This document shows positions 1-7,109 of a stretch of DNA of 41,866 bases, piece by piece. Location: contig JAKSRC010000015.1 of NCBI GenBank assembly GCA_024403855.1, positions 1 to 41,866 of the forward strand, given 5' to 3'. A program made the translations under genes and the position numbers. This DNA comes from Saccharofermentans sp. (lineage in GTDB: Bacteria; Bacillota; Clostridia; Saccharofermentanales; Saccharofermentanaceae). Under the pieces are notes generated by a model, which saw only the letters and a program-made list of their open reading frames with translations, was not told where the DNA came from and ran no database searches. Numbering within the stretch: the stretch's first letter is position 1; each line of letters begins with the position of its first letter.

Positions 1-4
1 GCGG

Positions 5-40
5 AACAGCATGCCGTTCTATCGGAATCGGCATGCTGTT
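5..40. repeat. Perfect 12-bp inverted repeat (hairpin) at window edge
   Basis: The arms AACAGCATGCCG (5-16) and CGGCATGCTGTT (29-40) are exactly complementary around a 12-nt loop. On the plus strand the stem is followed by TTTTAGC, a weak T-run, so it could end a transcript entering from the left. No clear T-run follows on the minus strand. It is the first of a dense series of hairpins reaching to 571. Confidence 0.6.
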
Positions 41-55
41 TTAGCGGAATTTGCA

Positions 56-418
56 CCCCGCTTCCTTTAGCGAGGCTTTCTTAGGTTGCAAGATGTTAAT
101 AAGTTAATAATTCAGAGGGTATCCGTGAGTAACATCTTGCGGTTCATGCGGATTCGTACACCCGACAGATACCGAAGGACGCTCCTTATGGAAGATTGCC
201 CGCAATAAGCGGCGGCCAATCTTCCAACGAAGCTCTGTTGTGTCGATATAAGAGCGCCAAACACCGGCGCACTCATATCTCCCCAACAGCCTCGAAAGTC
301 ATCACGAAAACAGTCGTCCACCGGAAGACTGTTTTCCTTCGACTTTCTTTCAGTATCTGTTTGGGTGTAACACACTACACCTTGCAAGCAAGGTGGTGTG
401 CAAGAGGAGTCCCTCTTG
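56..418. repeat. Cluster of tightly packed inverted repeats, possible ICE/oriT-like segment
   Basis: Seven stem-loops follow one another. They are 56-62/69-75 (one mismatch); 88-98/130-140 (perfect 11 bp, GCAAGATGTTA); 191-198/217-224 (GAAGATTG); 245-258/266-279 (two mismatches); a nested pair 294-300/341-347 enclosing 306-315/327-336 (GAAAACAGTC); 378-385/388-395 with an outer 371-375/396-400 stem; and 401-407/412-418 (CAAGAGG). Such density is typical of transfer origins, attachment regions or structured RNA rather than a protein gene. The segment looks to me like non-coding parts of clostridial conjugative elements, but that is an impression without a search. No integrase or relaxase lies inside the window. 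Confidence 0.5.
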
Positions 419-499
419 ACTCCCTGCGAGGATACGGAAAATGCCCGCAGGAACCGCTTCGCCCTGCGTGTATTTTTCCTTTATCCTCTTTTTGTTCAT
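350..499 (-). CDS. Possible 49-aa small protein, unknown function
   Basis: A short minus-strand ORF starts ATG at 499 and ends TGA at 350. It encodes 49 residues with a basic start (MNKKRIKEKYTQGEAVPAG) and a C-terminus ending LLARCSVLHPNRY. A GGAG lies about 14 nt upstream, further than ideal. The ORF overlaps the hairpins at 371-418. Short ORFs of this style occur in conjugative elements of Clostridia, as far as I recall, but I assign no function. It may be a chance reading frame over structured DNA. Another ATG at 506 opens a competing frame, which weakens the call. Confidence 0.3.
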   Translation of the reverse strand: MNKKRIKEKYTQGEAVPAGIFRILAGSQEGLLLHTTLLARCSVLHPNRY

Positions 500-535
500 G
501 CCAAAGCATCACTCTCCTTTCGCTGATAATTTGCA

Positions 536-571
536 TAAAAATAGCGGCTGTTCATTACGAACAACCGCTAT
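536..571 (-). terminator. Rho-independent terminator, minus strand
   Basis: The arms 541-553 and 559-571 pair over 13 bp with one G-T wobble around a 5-nt loop. On the minus strand the stem runs straight into TTTTT (complement of 537-541). It could end the ABC operon whose last stop is at 700, or a short RNA started by the promoter at 616-644. Confidence 0.75.
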
Positions 572-615
572 GTAATACTTTGTTTCGGGTAAAACGCGCA
601 TAATACCCCAAACCC

Positions 616-644
616 ATATTACGACATTAATCGTGCTCTGTCAA
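616..644 (-). promoter_or_regulatory. Sigma-A-type promoter between ABC operon and terminator
   Basis: On the minus strand a perfect -35 TTGACA (644-639) is separated by 17 nt from TAATAT (621-616). Transcription would start near 609 and meet the terminator at 571-536 within about 75 nt. That predicts either a small RNA or a leader for the structured segment to the left. Confidence 0.5.
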
Positions 645-699
645 GAACATATTTTCGGTTTTGTGAAGCCTAATTATATTTCTGGTTATCTGAAATAAA

Positions 700-2034
700 C
701 TATTCAAATCTCATTGCATCCGTAACTTTTATACGCGAAGCATAGACACATGGAATTAAGCTGCAAACAAAAGCCTCTGAAACACCAATAAGTACAGCTA
801 AAAGAATATGTTCTGGCGAGACAACAACCATAAAACCGCTAAACAATGTATTAATCAAAAACGGCTCAAGTTGCTTGCAAACAATACCAGACAGCACTGA
901 TGCGACCATTGCTCCAATAAATCCTATAAACACCATTTCAAGGGTTAGTTGAAAAGTTACATCAATGCCATAAGCTCCAAAGGCCTTTCTAATTCCTATT
1001 TCAGGAATGCGTTCTTTCACTGCAAATAGCATTATTCCCATAATACTAAGACTGGATATAATGAGCAGTATTATAGTTACCAAATATAAAACTACACGAA
1101 GATCTGACAATGAAGCTTCGACACTTGCTTTTGATTTTTCAAAATAATTAAATGTAACCACCCCATTCAATTCAGTATGGTTTTCCAATATTTTGTCAAG
1201 ACTCGAACAGTATCCAGAATAATCAGCTTGACTCAGCTGAAAAAAGAATAGCTTGTCTTTTTCATCCATGGAAAAAGAATTCATAACAGAATCTGGTATA
1301 TACACGGAACTCAATATCGAAATACTCTTTTTTTCTTCTTTATCAAGAATTTTCAAAACCCTATTTCGTTCGTTAACATCTTGTACGGAATCCGAAACCA
1401 CCCCTATTACTTCAAAACTTGTAACAAGACTCGCTGTCGTATTCTCTTCGTTTAAATAAGATACACTCGTCCCGTCTTCACCTTCAGAAAAATAAATGAT
1501 TTTTCCTATGGCATCACCATCAAATACAGTATCCTCTATAAGTTTAGTTATAATTGCAACTTTCTTTCCGCTAGAATAATCTGAGACATCAAAAAAACGA
1601 CCTTTCACAAGTGTGGATTCAACAGGGATTATACCTATTCCAGCATTTTTAGTAGGGCGATATCTGTATACTCCATAAGACAAGCCTGCAATATCGGCCA
1701 TAACATTTACATAATATCCATCTTCCAACTGCTCAGATAAAACAGTCTTAGGATTGTTAAGAAACGTGCATGTCATCCCATTACTATTATTTCCGAACCC
1801 CAAAAATCTAGCAGTTTTATCATAATCCCAGTCACTTTCAATTTGAACAACATGATCATAATAGCTGTCAATTATTCTCATCTGACTCTGATAATATGAA
1901 TCTGTTATTATTTTCCCGGTGCAAAAAACAAAAACTGCAATAAACACACCAACTAAGGTTAAAAAGAACCTTATACGGTTTTCCAAAGCAATAATAAATG
2001 TTTGATGTAAAAAAAACAGAAACTTACGCATCAT
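700..2034 (-). CDS. MacB/FtsX-type ABC transporter permease
   Basis: Membrane permease that would pair with the ATPase encoded just upstream. The N-terminus has one membrane helix (about residues 15-40), followed by a roughly 270-residue extracytoplasmic MacB core. Three C-terminal helices follow (about 314-338, 365-385 and 408-430). The cytoplasmic motif ERIPEIGIRKAFGA after the second helix and the ending VTDAMRFE are hallmarks of the FtsX/MacB family. I chose ATG 2034, preceded by GGATGG with 8-nt spacing; ATG 2031 or 2046 are possible, and all overlap the ATPase stop, indicating translational coupling. MacB-type pumps are mechanotransmitters that expel peptides or toxins without carrying substrate through the membrane. 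The substrate here is unknown. The gene is visibly A/T-rich compared with the core genes to the right. It is the last gene of the cassette. Confidence 0.85.
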   Translation of the reverse strand: MMRKFLFFLHQTFIIALENRIRFFLTLVGVFIAVFVFCTGKIITDSYYQSQMRIIDSYYDHVVQIESDWDYDKTARFLGFGNNSNGMTCTFLNNPKTVLSEQLEDGYYVNVMADIAGLSYGVYRYRPTKNAGIGIIPVESTLVKGRFFDVSDYSSGKKVAIITKLIEDTVFDGDAIGKIIYFSEGEDGTSVSYLNEENTTASLVTSFEVIGVVSDSVQDVNERNRVLKILDKEEKKSISILSSVYIPDSVMNSFSMDEKDKLFFFQLSQADYSGYCSSLDKILENHTELNGVVTFNYFEKSKASVEASLSDLRVVLYLVTIILLIISSLSIMGIMLFAVKERIPEIGIRKAFGAYGIDVTFQLTLEMVFIGFIGAMVASVLSGIVCKQLEPFLINTLFSGFMVVVSPEHILLAVLIGVSEAFVCSLIPCVYASRIKVTDAMRFE

Positions 2035-2695
2035 GCAATACGCCATCCGTTAATATGAGTTTTCTGCAATTATCGAGTTTAAGATCATACTTGTGTGTAA
2101 CCATTATTATCGAAGTGCCCGTTTTGTTGATTCGATTAAATGCAGAAATCACCTGTTCCTCGTTAGCATAATCCAGGTTGCCTGACGGTTCATCTGCTAT
2201 TATCAACCTAGGTTTTTTTAATATAGCACGAGCTATTGCTACGCGTTGCTTTTCTCCTCCAGATAATAAAGAAGCTTTTTTATTTTTTAGTTCTTTTAGG
2301 TTAAGTTCATCCAAAAGGACATCCATATAGTTATCCGTTTGTTTGCTCATCTTTTCAGATGAATATAAAAACGGCATGTAAATATTGTCTTCAACAGATA
2401 ACGATTCTATCAAACCATATGATTGAAAAATAAAACCGATACTCTTGGCTCTTGTATCAGCAAAACGATTCAAGTGTCTAGAGTTAACCTTTTTTCCGTC
2501 AAAAAAATACTCTCCAGAATCAATAACCTCTAGGAGTGCCAAAATATTTAACAGAGTACTCTTTCCACATCCTGAAGGTCCAGTAATAATTATGTTCTCG
2601 CCGTTTTTAACGTCAAGACATAGGTCATTTAACACATACCGGATTCCATCATAGGACTTCTTGATGTTTCTAAGGCTGATAAGAGTATCACTCAT
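2024..2695 (-). CDS. ABC transporter ATP-binding protein (LolD/MacB family)
   Basis: A 223-residue nucleotide-binding subunit that should power the neighbouring permease. Walker A GPSGCGKST spans 39-47, the Q-loop glutamine is at 91, the signature LSGGEKQ at 144-150, Walker B LIIADEPSGNLD begins at 164 and the H-loop histidine is at 201. All catalytic motifs are intact. The EPSGNLD form of the D-loop is typical of the LolCDE/MacB/FtsE class. The ATG at 2695 overlaps the adaptor stop by 8 bp and the stop overlaps the permease start, so adaptor, ATPase and permease are translationally linked. Like its neighbours it is A/T-rich. Bacillus YknY is a Gram-positive relative by architecture. Confidence 0.92.
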   Translation of the reverse strand: MSDTLISLRNIKKSYDGIRYVLNDLCLDVKNGENIIITGPSGCGKSTLLNILALLEVIDSGEYFFDGKKVNSRHLNRFADTRAKSIGFIFQSYGLIESLSVEDNIYMPFLYSSEKMSKQTDNYMDVLLDELNLKELKNKKASLLSGGEKQRVAIARAILKKPRLIIADEPSGNLDYANEEQVISAFNRINKTGTSIIMVTHKYDLKLDNCRKLILTDGVLHDA

Positions 2696-3602
2696 TTTTC
2701 AGATTCTCTTTAAGCTTTGATGAACTAAGCGTCATGTGCTCAGAGACAATCCACTCTCCATCGCTAACACCTGACAGAATCTCGATATATTTGACAGAAT
2801 CGTCATCCTCTGTTTCAACAAAAGAAATGCCAACTTTTATTTTTGTCTTCTCTGATTCGTTACTCTGCTGATCCTTACATTTGTAAACATAGTATTCGCC
2901 ATCCTCAACAAAAACAAACTTCTCAGGAACATACAATCCGGATTTAACAACATTTGTGGTGAAAACAAGACTAACAACAGTCCCAGGATATAAATCAGCT
3001 GGGAGTTTTAACTTGACTGGAAGCATTTCATTTTCTACATTATACCCGAAATAGTAAATACTACTTTCGTAATCAGTATTATTATATCTGATTTTAACAG
3101 GAATATTCTTTTTATACTGATCGATCTCCTTGACCGGAATCGAAGCAGAAATATATAAAGCATCATAATCTAATAGCTCTATAAAGATATTTTCCTTATT
3201 CTTTTCTCCATTCAGTTTTTCTCTTCTAATGCTGATTATTTGACAATTACAACCACAAGTTCTTCCCTTTTTCTTATATGAATATAAAACATCATTCGGT
3301 GAAAGCCTGTCACCTACTGCAGCTAAAATTTCAAACTGTTTACTGTTAATACCATTTAACTCAATTGTTTTTGTCCCAGAATCATATTCAGAACACACAA
3401 CACCCTGTATTTTTGTTGTGTGTTCTATCTCACCTGAACTAACTTGAGTATAAGTTCTACTTATGTGTTGCTCATTATCGGTAATATCCGATTTGCTATT
3501 TACAAACGTTTTTGGTGCGAACAGATATAAGAATCCTAAAGCTACCAAAACCAAAAAAGCTAATGAGAGGATTAATTCCGTTATACGTCTAACTGCATTC
3601 AC
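2688..3602 (-). CDS. MacA-like membrane-fusion/adaptor protein
   Basis: A 304-residue protein with one N-terminal membrane anchor (about 10-29, ILSLAFLVLVALGFLYLF) and an extracytoplasmic beta-rich body. The order of segments fits the MacA/HlyD/YknX adaptor class: a short lipoyl-like half near 60-130, a barrel segment with the typical LPADLYPGTVVSLVF stretch, and a C-terminal domain (VPEKFVFVEDGEYYVY, SDGEWIVSE). The long alpha-helical hairpin of Gram-negative MacA is absent, as expected without an outer membrane. An unusual cysteine trio, CGCNC, lies near residue 117. The start is GTG at 3602, with AGGAG 13 nt upstream, which is somewhat far. It follows the lipoprotein gene by 19 bp and overlaps the ATPase gene by 8 bp. 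Confidence 0.75.
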   Translation of the reverse strand: MNAVRRITELILSLAFLVLVALGFLYLFAPKTFVNSKSDITDNEQHISRTYTQVSSGEIEHTTKIQGVVCSEYDSGTKTIELNGINSKQFEILAAVGDRLSPNDVLYSYKKKGRTCGCNCQIISIRREKLNGEKNKENIFIELLDYDALYISASIPVKEIDQYKKNIPVKIRYNNTDYESSIYYFGYNVENEMLPVKLKLPADLYPGTVVSLVFTTNVVKSGLYVPEKFVFVEDGEYYVYKCKDQQSNESEKTKIKVGISFVETEDDDSVKYIEILSGVSDGEWIVSEHMTLSSSKLKENLKNE

Positions 3603-3621
3603 AAAACAGTTATTTCTCCTT

Positions 3622-4467
3622 TTATTTTTCTAATACCATATTGATAAACTTGGCATTTACATCATTCGTAAATTCCATAGAAACAATCTTGGTGTAAGTA
3701 GTTGCCGGTTCAATTGTATAGTATTTGATTTCTAAATCACAGGATATATTATCATACATCGTCACCCCATCGTTGTAACTGAATTTAAGGCTGACGTTGC
3801 ATTCATCACCTTTTTTTAATTTTAGCGGAAAAAGATTGTCTACCGTCTCATGCTCAACATCATTTACGCTATATCGTACTGGAACAGCCTTAACGAAACC
3901 ATTCGGGCTAATATCGACAATTGTTAGATCCTCATTAGCAATAAAATTGAAATCATAGTCAGTTTCGACTTTGTCTGAAGTGATCGCAATAGCAATAGGG
4001 CTAATCTCAATTGCTTCAGCATTTTTATCTTCAACCAAGCCAACTCTACTCCTAAAAACAGCTGGCTTAGTAAAAGATACTGTTTTACTTGTTCCGTTGA
4101 GCAATAGATCAATGGAGTTTATGCTTGCTGTACAACCATCTTTTACATCAAAATCCAACAATATCATATACGCTCTGTAACCACCGGATTTAGCAATCGC
4201 TTCATTGTCAAAACTCCATTTATAATCGATATTTTCTAAGCCATCACCGTCGATCGATACAACCGAAACATCTGGGTTTGATTTGTTTGATAAAACATTC
4301 AACACCATTCTTCTATTTCTAGATGTGTCAAATTTAACATACTCGTTCAATACAATAAAATCCGGTTTCTGCGAAGTAGAACAGGAAACCATATTTACTG
4401 CCATGAGCAAAACGGTAAAAATAGCAAAAAACTTATGAATCTTAATGGAATTTAAGTTGCGCAGCAT
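3622..4467 (-). CDS. Lipoprotein of unknown function in ABC cassette
   Basis: A 281-residue protein with a lipoprotein signal peptide: basic start, hydrophobic core FFAIFTVLLMAVNMV and a lipobox ending in Cys29 (MVSC). The mature part is beta-rich, low in cysteine and without a motif I recognise. It probably sits on the outer face of the membrane. It begins 10 bp after the stop of the secreted-protein gene and has no strong ribosome site, so it may depend on coupled translation. In other exporter cassettes a lipoprotein in this position serves as immunity protein or substrate receptor; applying that here is inference. Low GC matches the rest of the cassette. Confidence 0.7.
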   Translation of the reverse strand: MLRNLNSIKIHKFFAIFTVLLMAVNMVSCSTSQKPDFIVLNEYVKFDTSRNRRMVLNVLSNKSNPDVSVVSIDGDGLENIDYKWSFDNEAIAKSGGYRAYMILLDFDVKDGCTASINSIDLLLNGTSKTVSFTKPAVFRSRVGLVEDKNAEAIEISPIAIAITSDKVETDYDFNFIANEDLTIVDISPNGFVKAVPVRYSVNDVEHETVDNLFPLKLKKGDECNVSLKFSYNDGVTMYDNISCDLEIKYYTIEPATTYTKIVSMEFTNDVNAKFINMVLEK

Positions 4468-4477
4468 AGTTCAGAAA

Positions 4478-5077
4478 TCAATCATAAATCTTATATGCAT
4501 TATTATCGCCGTTCTTTGAATACAAGAGGGCAACAAAAGTACTTCTATTCTTGTCAATTGAAGCCGAATACTTAGTTGCTACTAAATCACCTTTGCTATT
4601 TGTTTTATCAACTTTACATTTATGGAAAGGTACAACAGCAGAAATATAGTAATATCCTTTTTTATCACCCTTTTCAAGAGTCCATGAGTACTGCGATGCA
4701 ACACTCTTGCTAATTCCGAGAGTCTGTGTTCCTCCATTAGTAACGCTAGCTGTTACATCAACATATTCTACTGGTACAGAAAGTCCGACAGATTTACTAA
4801 ATGAGAAAGCGTTGGTACTTGAATAAGATACACCTTTAGTACAAGATACACCTGTCTTTGTTGCTCCATTGAAATATACTGTGTTAGAGAATTTTTTTGA
4901 ATGAGCAAAGTACTGTGATGTGCTCTTATAAACAGTGTACGTACTAAATAAGATTTTCTTTGAGTTGACTTTTTTATAAGTCTCAGCTGATACAGGTACA
5001 CTAAAAAGAGCTACAATTGTTGTCATGACTAAAGCCAAAGACAAAAAACGCTTTAATGTACTTCTCGATTTTTTCAT
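4478..5077 (-). CDS. Small secreted beta-rich protein, first gene of ABC cassette
   Basis: I chose ATG 5077 because GAGG lies 8 nt upstream (5086-5089); the longer reading would need a GTG start without a ribosome site. The 199-residue product starts with a clear Sec signal peptide and a likely cleavage after Ala31 (VPVSA-ET). The mature chain is rich in Ser, Thr, Tyr and Lys, with alternating polar/hydrophobic stretches such as SFSKSVGLSVPVEYVDVTAS and a later VASQYSWTLEKGD, which suggests amphipathic beta-strands. It has two cysteines (near 79 and 152) that could form a disulfide. The pattern recalls secreted beta-pore-forming or bacteriocin-like proteins, but I recognise no family. As promoter-proximal gene of an exporter operon it may be the cargo or ligand. 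Confidence 0.7.
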   Translation of the reverse strand: MKKSRSTLKRFLSLALVMTTIVALFSVPVSAETYKKVNSKKILFSTYTVYKSTSQYFAHSKKFSNTVYFNGATKTGVSCTKGVSYSSTNAFSFSKSVGLSVPVEYVDVTASVTNGGTQTLGISKSVASQYSWTLEKGDKKGYYYISAVVPFHKCKVDKTNSKGDLVATKYSASIDKNRSTFVALLYSKNGDNNAYKIYD

Positions 5078-5111
5078 AGACCACACCTCATTTAATAAAA
5101 TAATACCATAG

Positions 5112-5141
5112 ATTTTATATGCAAATTTTGCGCTTTGTCAA
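5112..5141 (-). promoter_or_regulatory. Promoter of the ABC/secreted-protein operon
   Basis: On the minus strand the -35 is a perfect TTGACA (5141-5136). The -10 is TATAAA (5119-5114, 16-nt spacer) or TAAAAT (5117-5112, 18-nt spacer). It lies about 35 nt upstream of ATG 5077. No operator-like dyad was seen directly on it. Confidence 0.7.
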
Positions 5142-5330
5142 TCATTTTTAACTAATTTATTTTCAAAAAATAACTGTTTTATCTACGGCAATATTCTATG
5201 TTTATTAAGTTTTAGGATATATATGAACACCCGTGCAAAAAGAAACTGTATTTTGGCAATATATGATTAATCGAGTTAATTATTGCCGTTTAAATGTATC
5301 TGTTGCTCATCTAAATAGGCAATTAATTTA

Positions 5331-5551
5331 TTAATTTCCAATATTGCCTGGCATATGATTCCAATGCTTATTTGTATCTTCTTTGATAAAAGTCCTCAAA
5401 ATGTTCTTACAGTTAAGGCATAAGTCAGAATATGCCTGCGCAACGCCTACAAACCTGCTTCATACTTCAAACCAACATTAGCGACCTCAGTCGCTTTCCC
5501 CCAAGCAATACCAGATTCAATTCTTTCACTTCCACAATAAGGACATTTCAT
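5331..5551 (-). pseudogene. Frameshifted small zinc-ribbon protein
   Basis: ATG 5551 opens MKCPYCGSERIESGIAW and continues to residue 34, where a TAG stops it at 5447. The neighbouring frame picks up exactly at that point with FVGVAQAYSDLCLNC and runs on to TAA at 5331. Joined by one frame change, the product is about 74 residues with a CPYC...CLNC zinc ribbon. The two halves fit as one protein, so the gene looks broken by a single-base indel near 5447-5456. A sequencing error or programmed frameshift is possible. The partner is unknown; such small zinc ribbons bind nucleic acid or act in protein contacts. It lies between the ABC promoter and rlmD. Confidence 0.6.
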
Positions 5552-5636
5552 AATACATTAATAAGCCTCATTTTCTATACAATTATCAAAACAACTTCCT
5601 GACAAAAATTTCAACAAATCTTTCCAATATAGTAAA

Positions 5637-7109
5637 TCAGATCATCTTAAAACGCTTAAATGCATTAACTATAACTCTTTCCTTGTCAGGAGGACAATTA
5701 GGCTGTCGTGAATCAGCATCCTTGGGAAGGTTATAGTTATCTCTTTCGATGATTCCATATTTTCGCTTGATCTGAGCTATATTCAAATGTGTAACATGTA
5801 AACCGGTTTGTTTCTTTACATACTCCTGTATCTCTTCATACGTCGCCTTGGCTTCTGCTTTTGTGAGATCAAGCTCAGACATCTTGATATTGATATCGAG
5901 TTTCGGTGCGTTAGAAAGTTTGGACAAAAGAACAACCGTCTCTACCTTATCCGTCCACGGGAACATATCGACAGGCTTTGCAATCAGGGCTTTATATCCC
6001 TGGGCTTTGAAGCCTTTAAGATCTCTTGCGAGTGTTTCGGGATTGCATGAGATATAGACGATTTTGGAAGGCGCGAGTTTACCTCACGCCTTGATGAATT
6101 TTTCGGTTGTGCCGGCTCTTGTCGGATCTAAGATTACGCAGTCGATTTTGGCATCTGTCTTGGAAAGCTTCTCCATATAGAGGGTGGCGTCATCCAAGAT
6201 GAAGGTCGCGTTTTTCACACCGTTAACAGAAGCATTTTTGAGAGCATCCTTATATGCGGACGGCTTAATCTCAACTCCGATTATCTCTTTAACAAAACCT
6301 GCAAAAGAAAGCGTGGTGGAGCCTGTTCCGCAATAGGTGTCGATACATGTCTCAGTGCCGTCAAAATCAGCAAGTCTTATAGCTTCAGAATAAAGGATCT
6401 CGGCCTGATCGTGGTTCGACTGCATGAAAGAATCAGGCGATACTCTGAATTTCTTGCCAAGGACTATATCTGTAATATAGCCTTTTCCCTTGATCTTCTT
6501 TACTTCGTCGCTTCCGAGGATCATGGAGTCGCGACGCTTATTGAGATTCAAGAGAAGTGTTGTGATCTCCGGGTGACGCTTTAACAGTTCTTCAACAAAT
6601 GCAGTTTTCTTCTGGAAAAAAGTGCTTCCGACAATGAGGACGACCATAACTTCACCGGTCGCATCAGCGGTCCTTACAAGAACTCTTCTAAGTGTTCCTG
6701 TGCCCTTAACCTCATCGTAAATGCTGATTCTGAGTCTTTCTGCAATGTCGGCACAATCTCTGATTATCGCTGTCGCAATCTTATTTTCGATTAGGCAGGA
6801 ATCCGTCTCAACTATGCGGTGTGAACCGGATTCATAAGGTCCGCATATTACTCTGCCGTTCTTAAGTCTTTTAAATGCAGAGTGCACCTTATTACGGTAG
6901 AAAAGCGGATTCTCGCAGTGATGGATCGGCAATACTTCGCAGAAAGGAGACAACAATTTGGTGACCTGCTTTTCTTTAGCAGCGGCCTGCTCGAAATAGC
7001 TCTTTCCGGCATAAGAACACGACCCGCATTTCTTTGCTACGGGACAATCGTTAACGACACCGAGTGCCTTTAACATTTTGCTCTTATCTGTCTCCTTAAC
7101 AGGCTTCAT
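5637..7109 (-). pseudogene. rlmD: 23S rRNA (uracil-5-)-methyltransferase RlmD/RumA interrupted by in-frame TGA
   Basis: SAM-dependent enzyme that makes 5-methyluridine in 23S rRNA. The N-terminus carries the cysteine-rich iron-sulfur motif CPVAKKCGSCSY; no TRAM domain precedes it. The SAM fold follows (DTYCGTGSTTLSFAG, then LDPTRAG). After EKFIKA a TGA at 6086-6084 interrupts, but the same frame continues without any shift as GKLAPSKIVYISCNPETLAR, then PVDMFPWTDKVETVVLLS, to a second TGA at 5637. The catalytic cysteine of the SCNP motif lies beyond the first TGA, so the truncated product (6084-7109, 341 aa) should be inactive. A C-terminal extension ending CPPDKERVIVNAFKRFKMI is, as I recall, common in Firmicute RlmD. 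The start overlaps folD by one base (TGATG). Confidence 0.8.

Noticed and set aside
112..387. Minus-strand 91-codon frame beginning at a TTG
   Set aside because: It has no ribosome site and overlaps five of the inverted repeats; the coding signal is better explained by the structured DNA.
5..420. CRISPR array
   Set aside because: The repeats are different inverted pairs, not one direct repeat with equal spacers, and no cas gene is present.
196..603. Plus-strand 135-codon open frame
   Set aside because: It runs across perfect hairpins and the terminator at 541-571, has no ribosome site, and encodes no recognisable domain.
4478..5077. Lactococcin 972 family assignment of the secreted protein
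   Set aside because: It is about twice the usual size, and the large multi-pass immunity protein of those clusters is absent.
6084..6086. Selenocysteine or an altered genetic code at the rlmD TGA
   Set aside because: No clear SECIS-like hairpin follows the TGA, and TGA is a true stop elsewhere, for example in the folD/rlmD TGATG and trpE/trpG ATGA overlaps.
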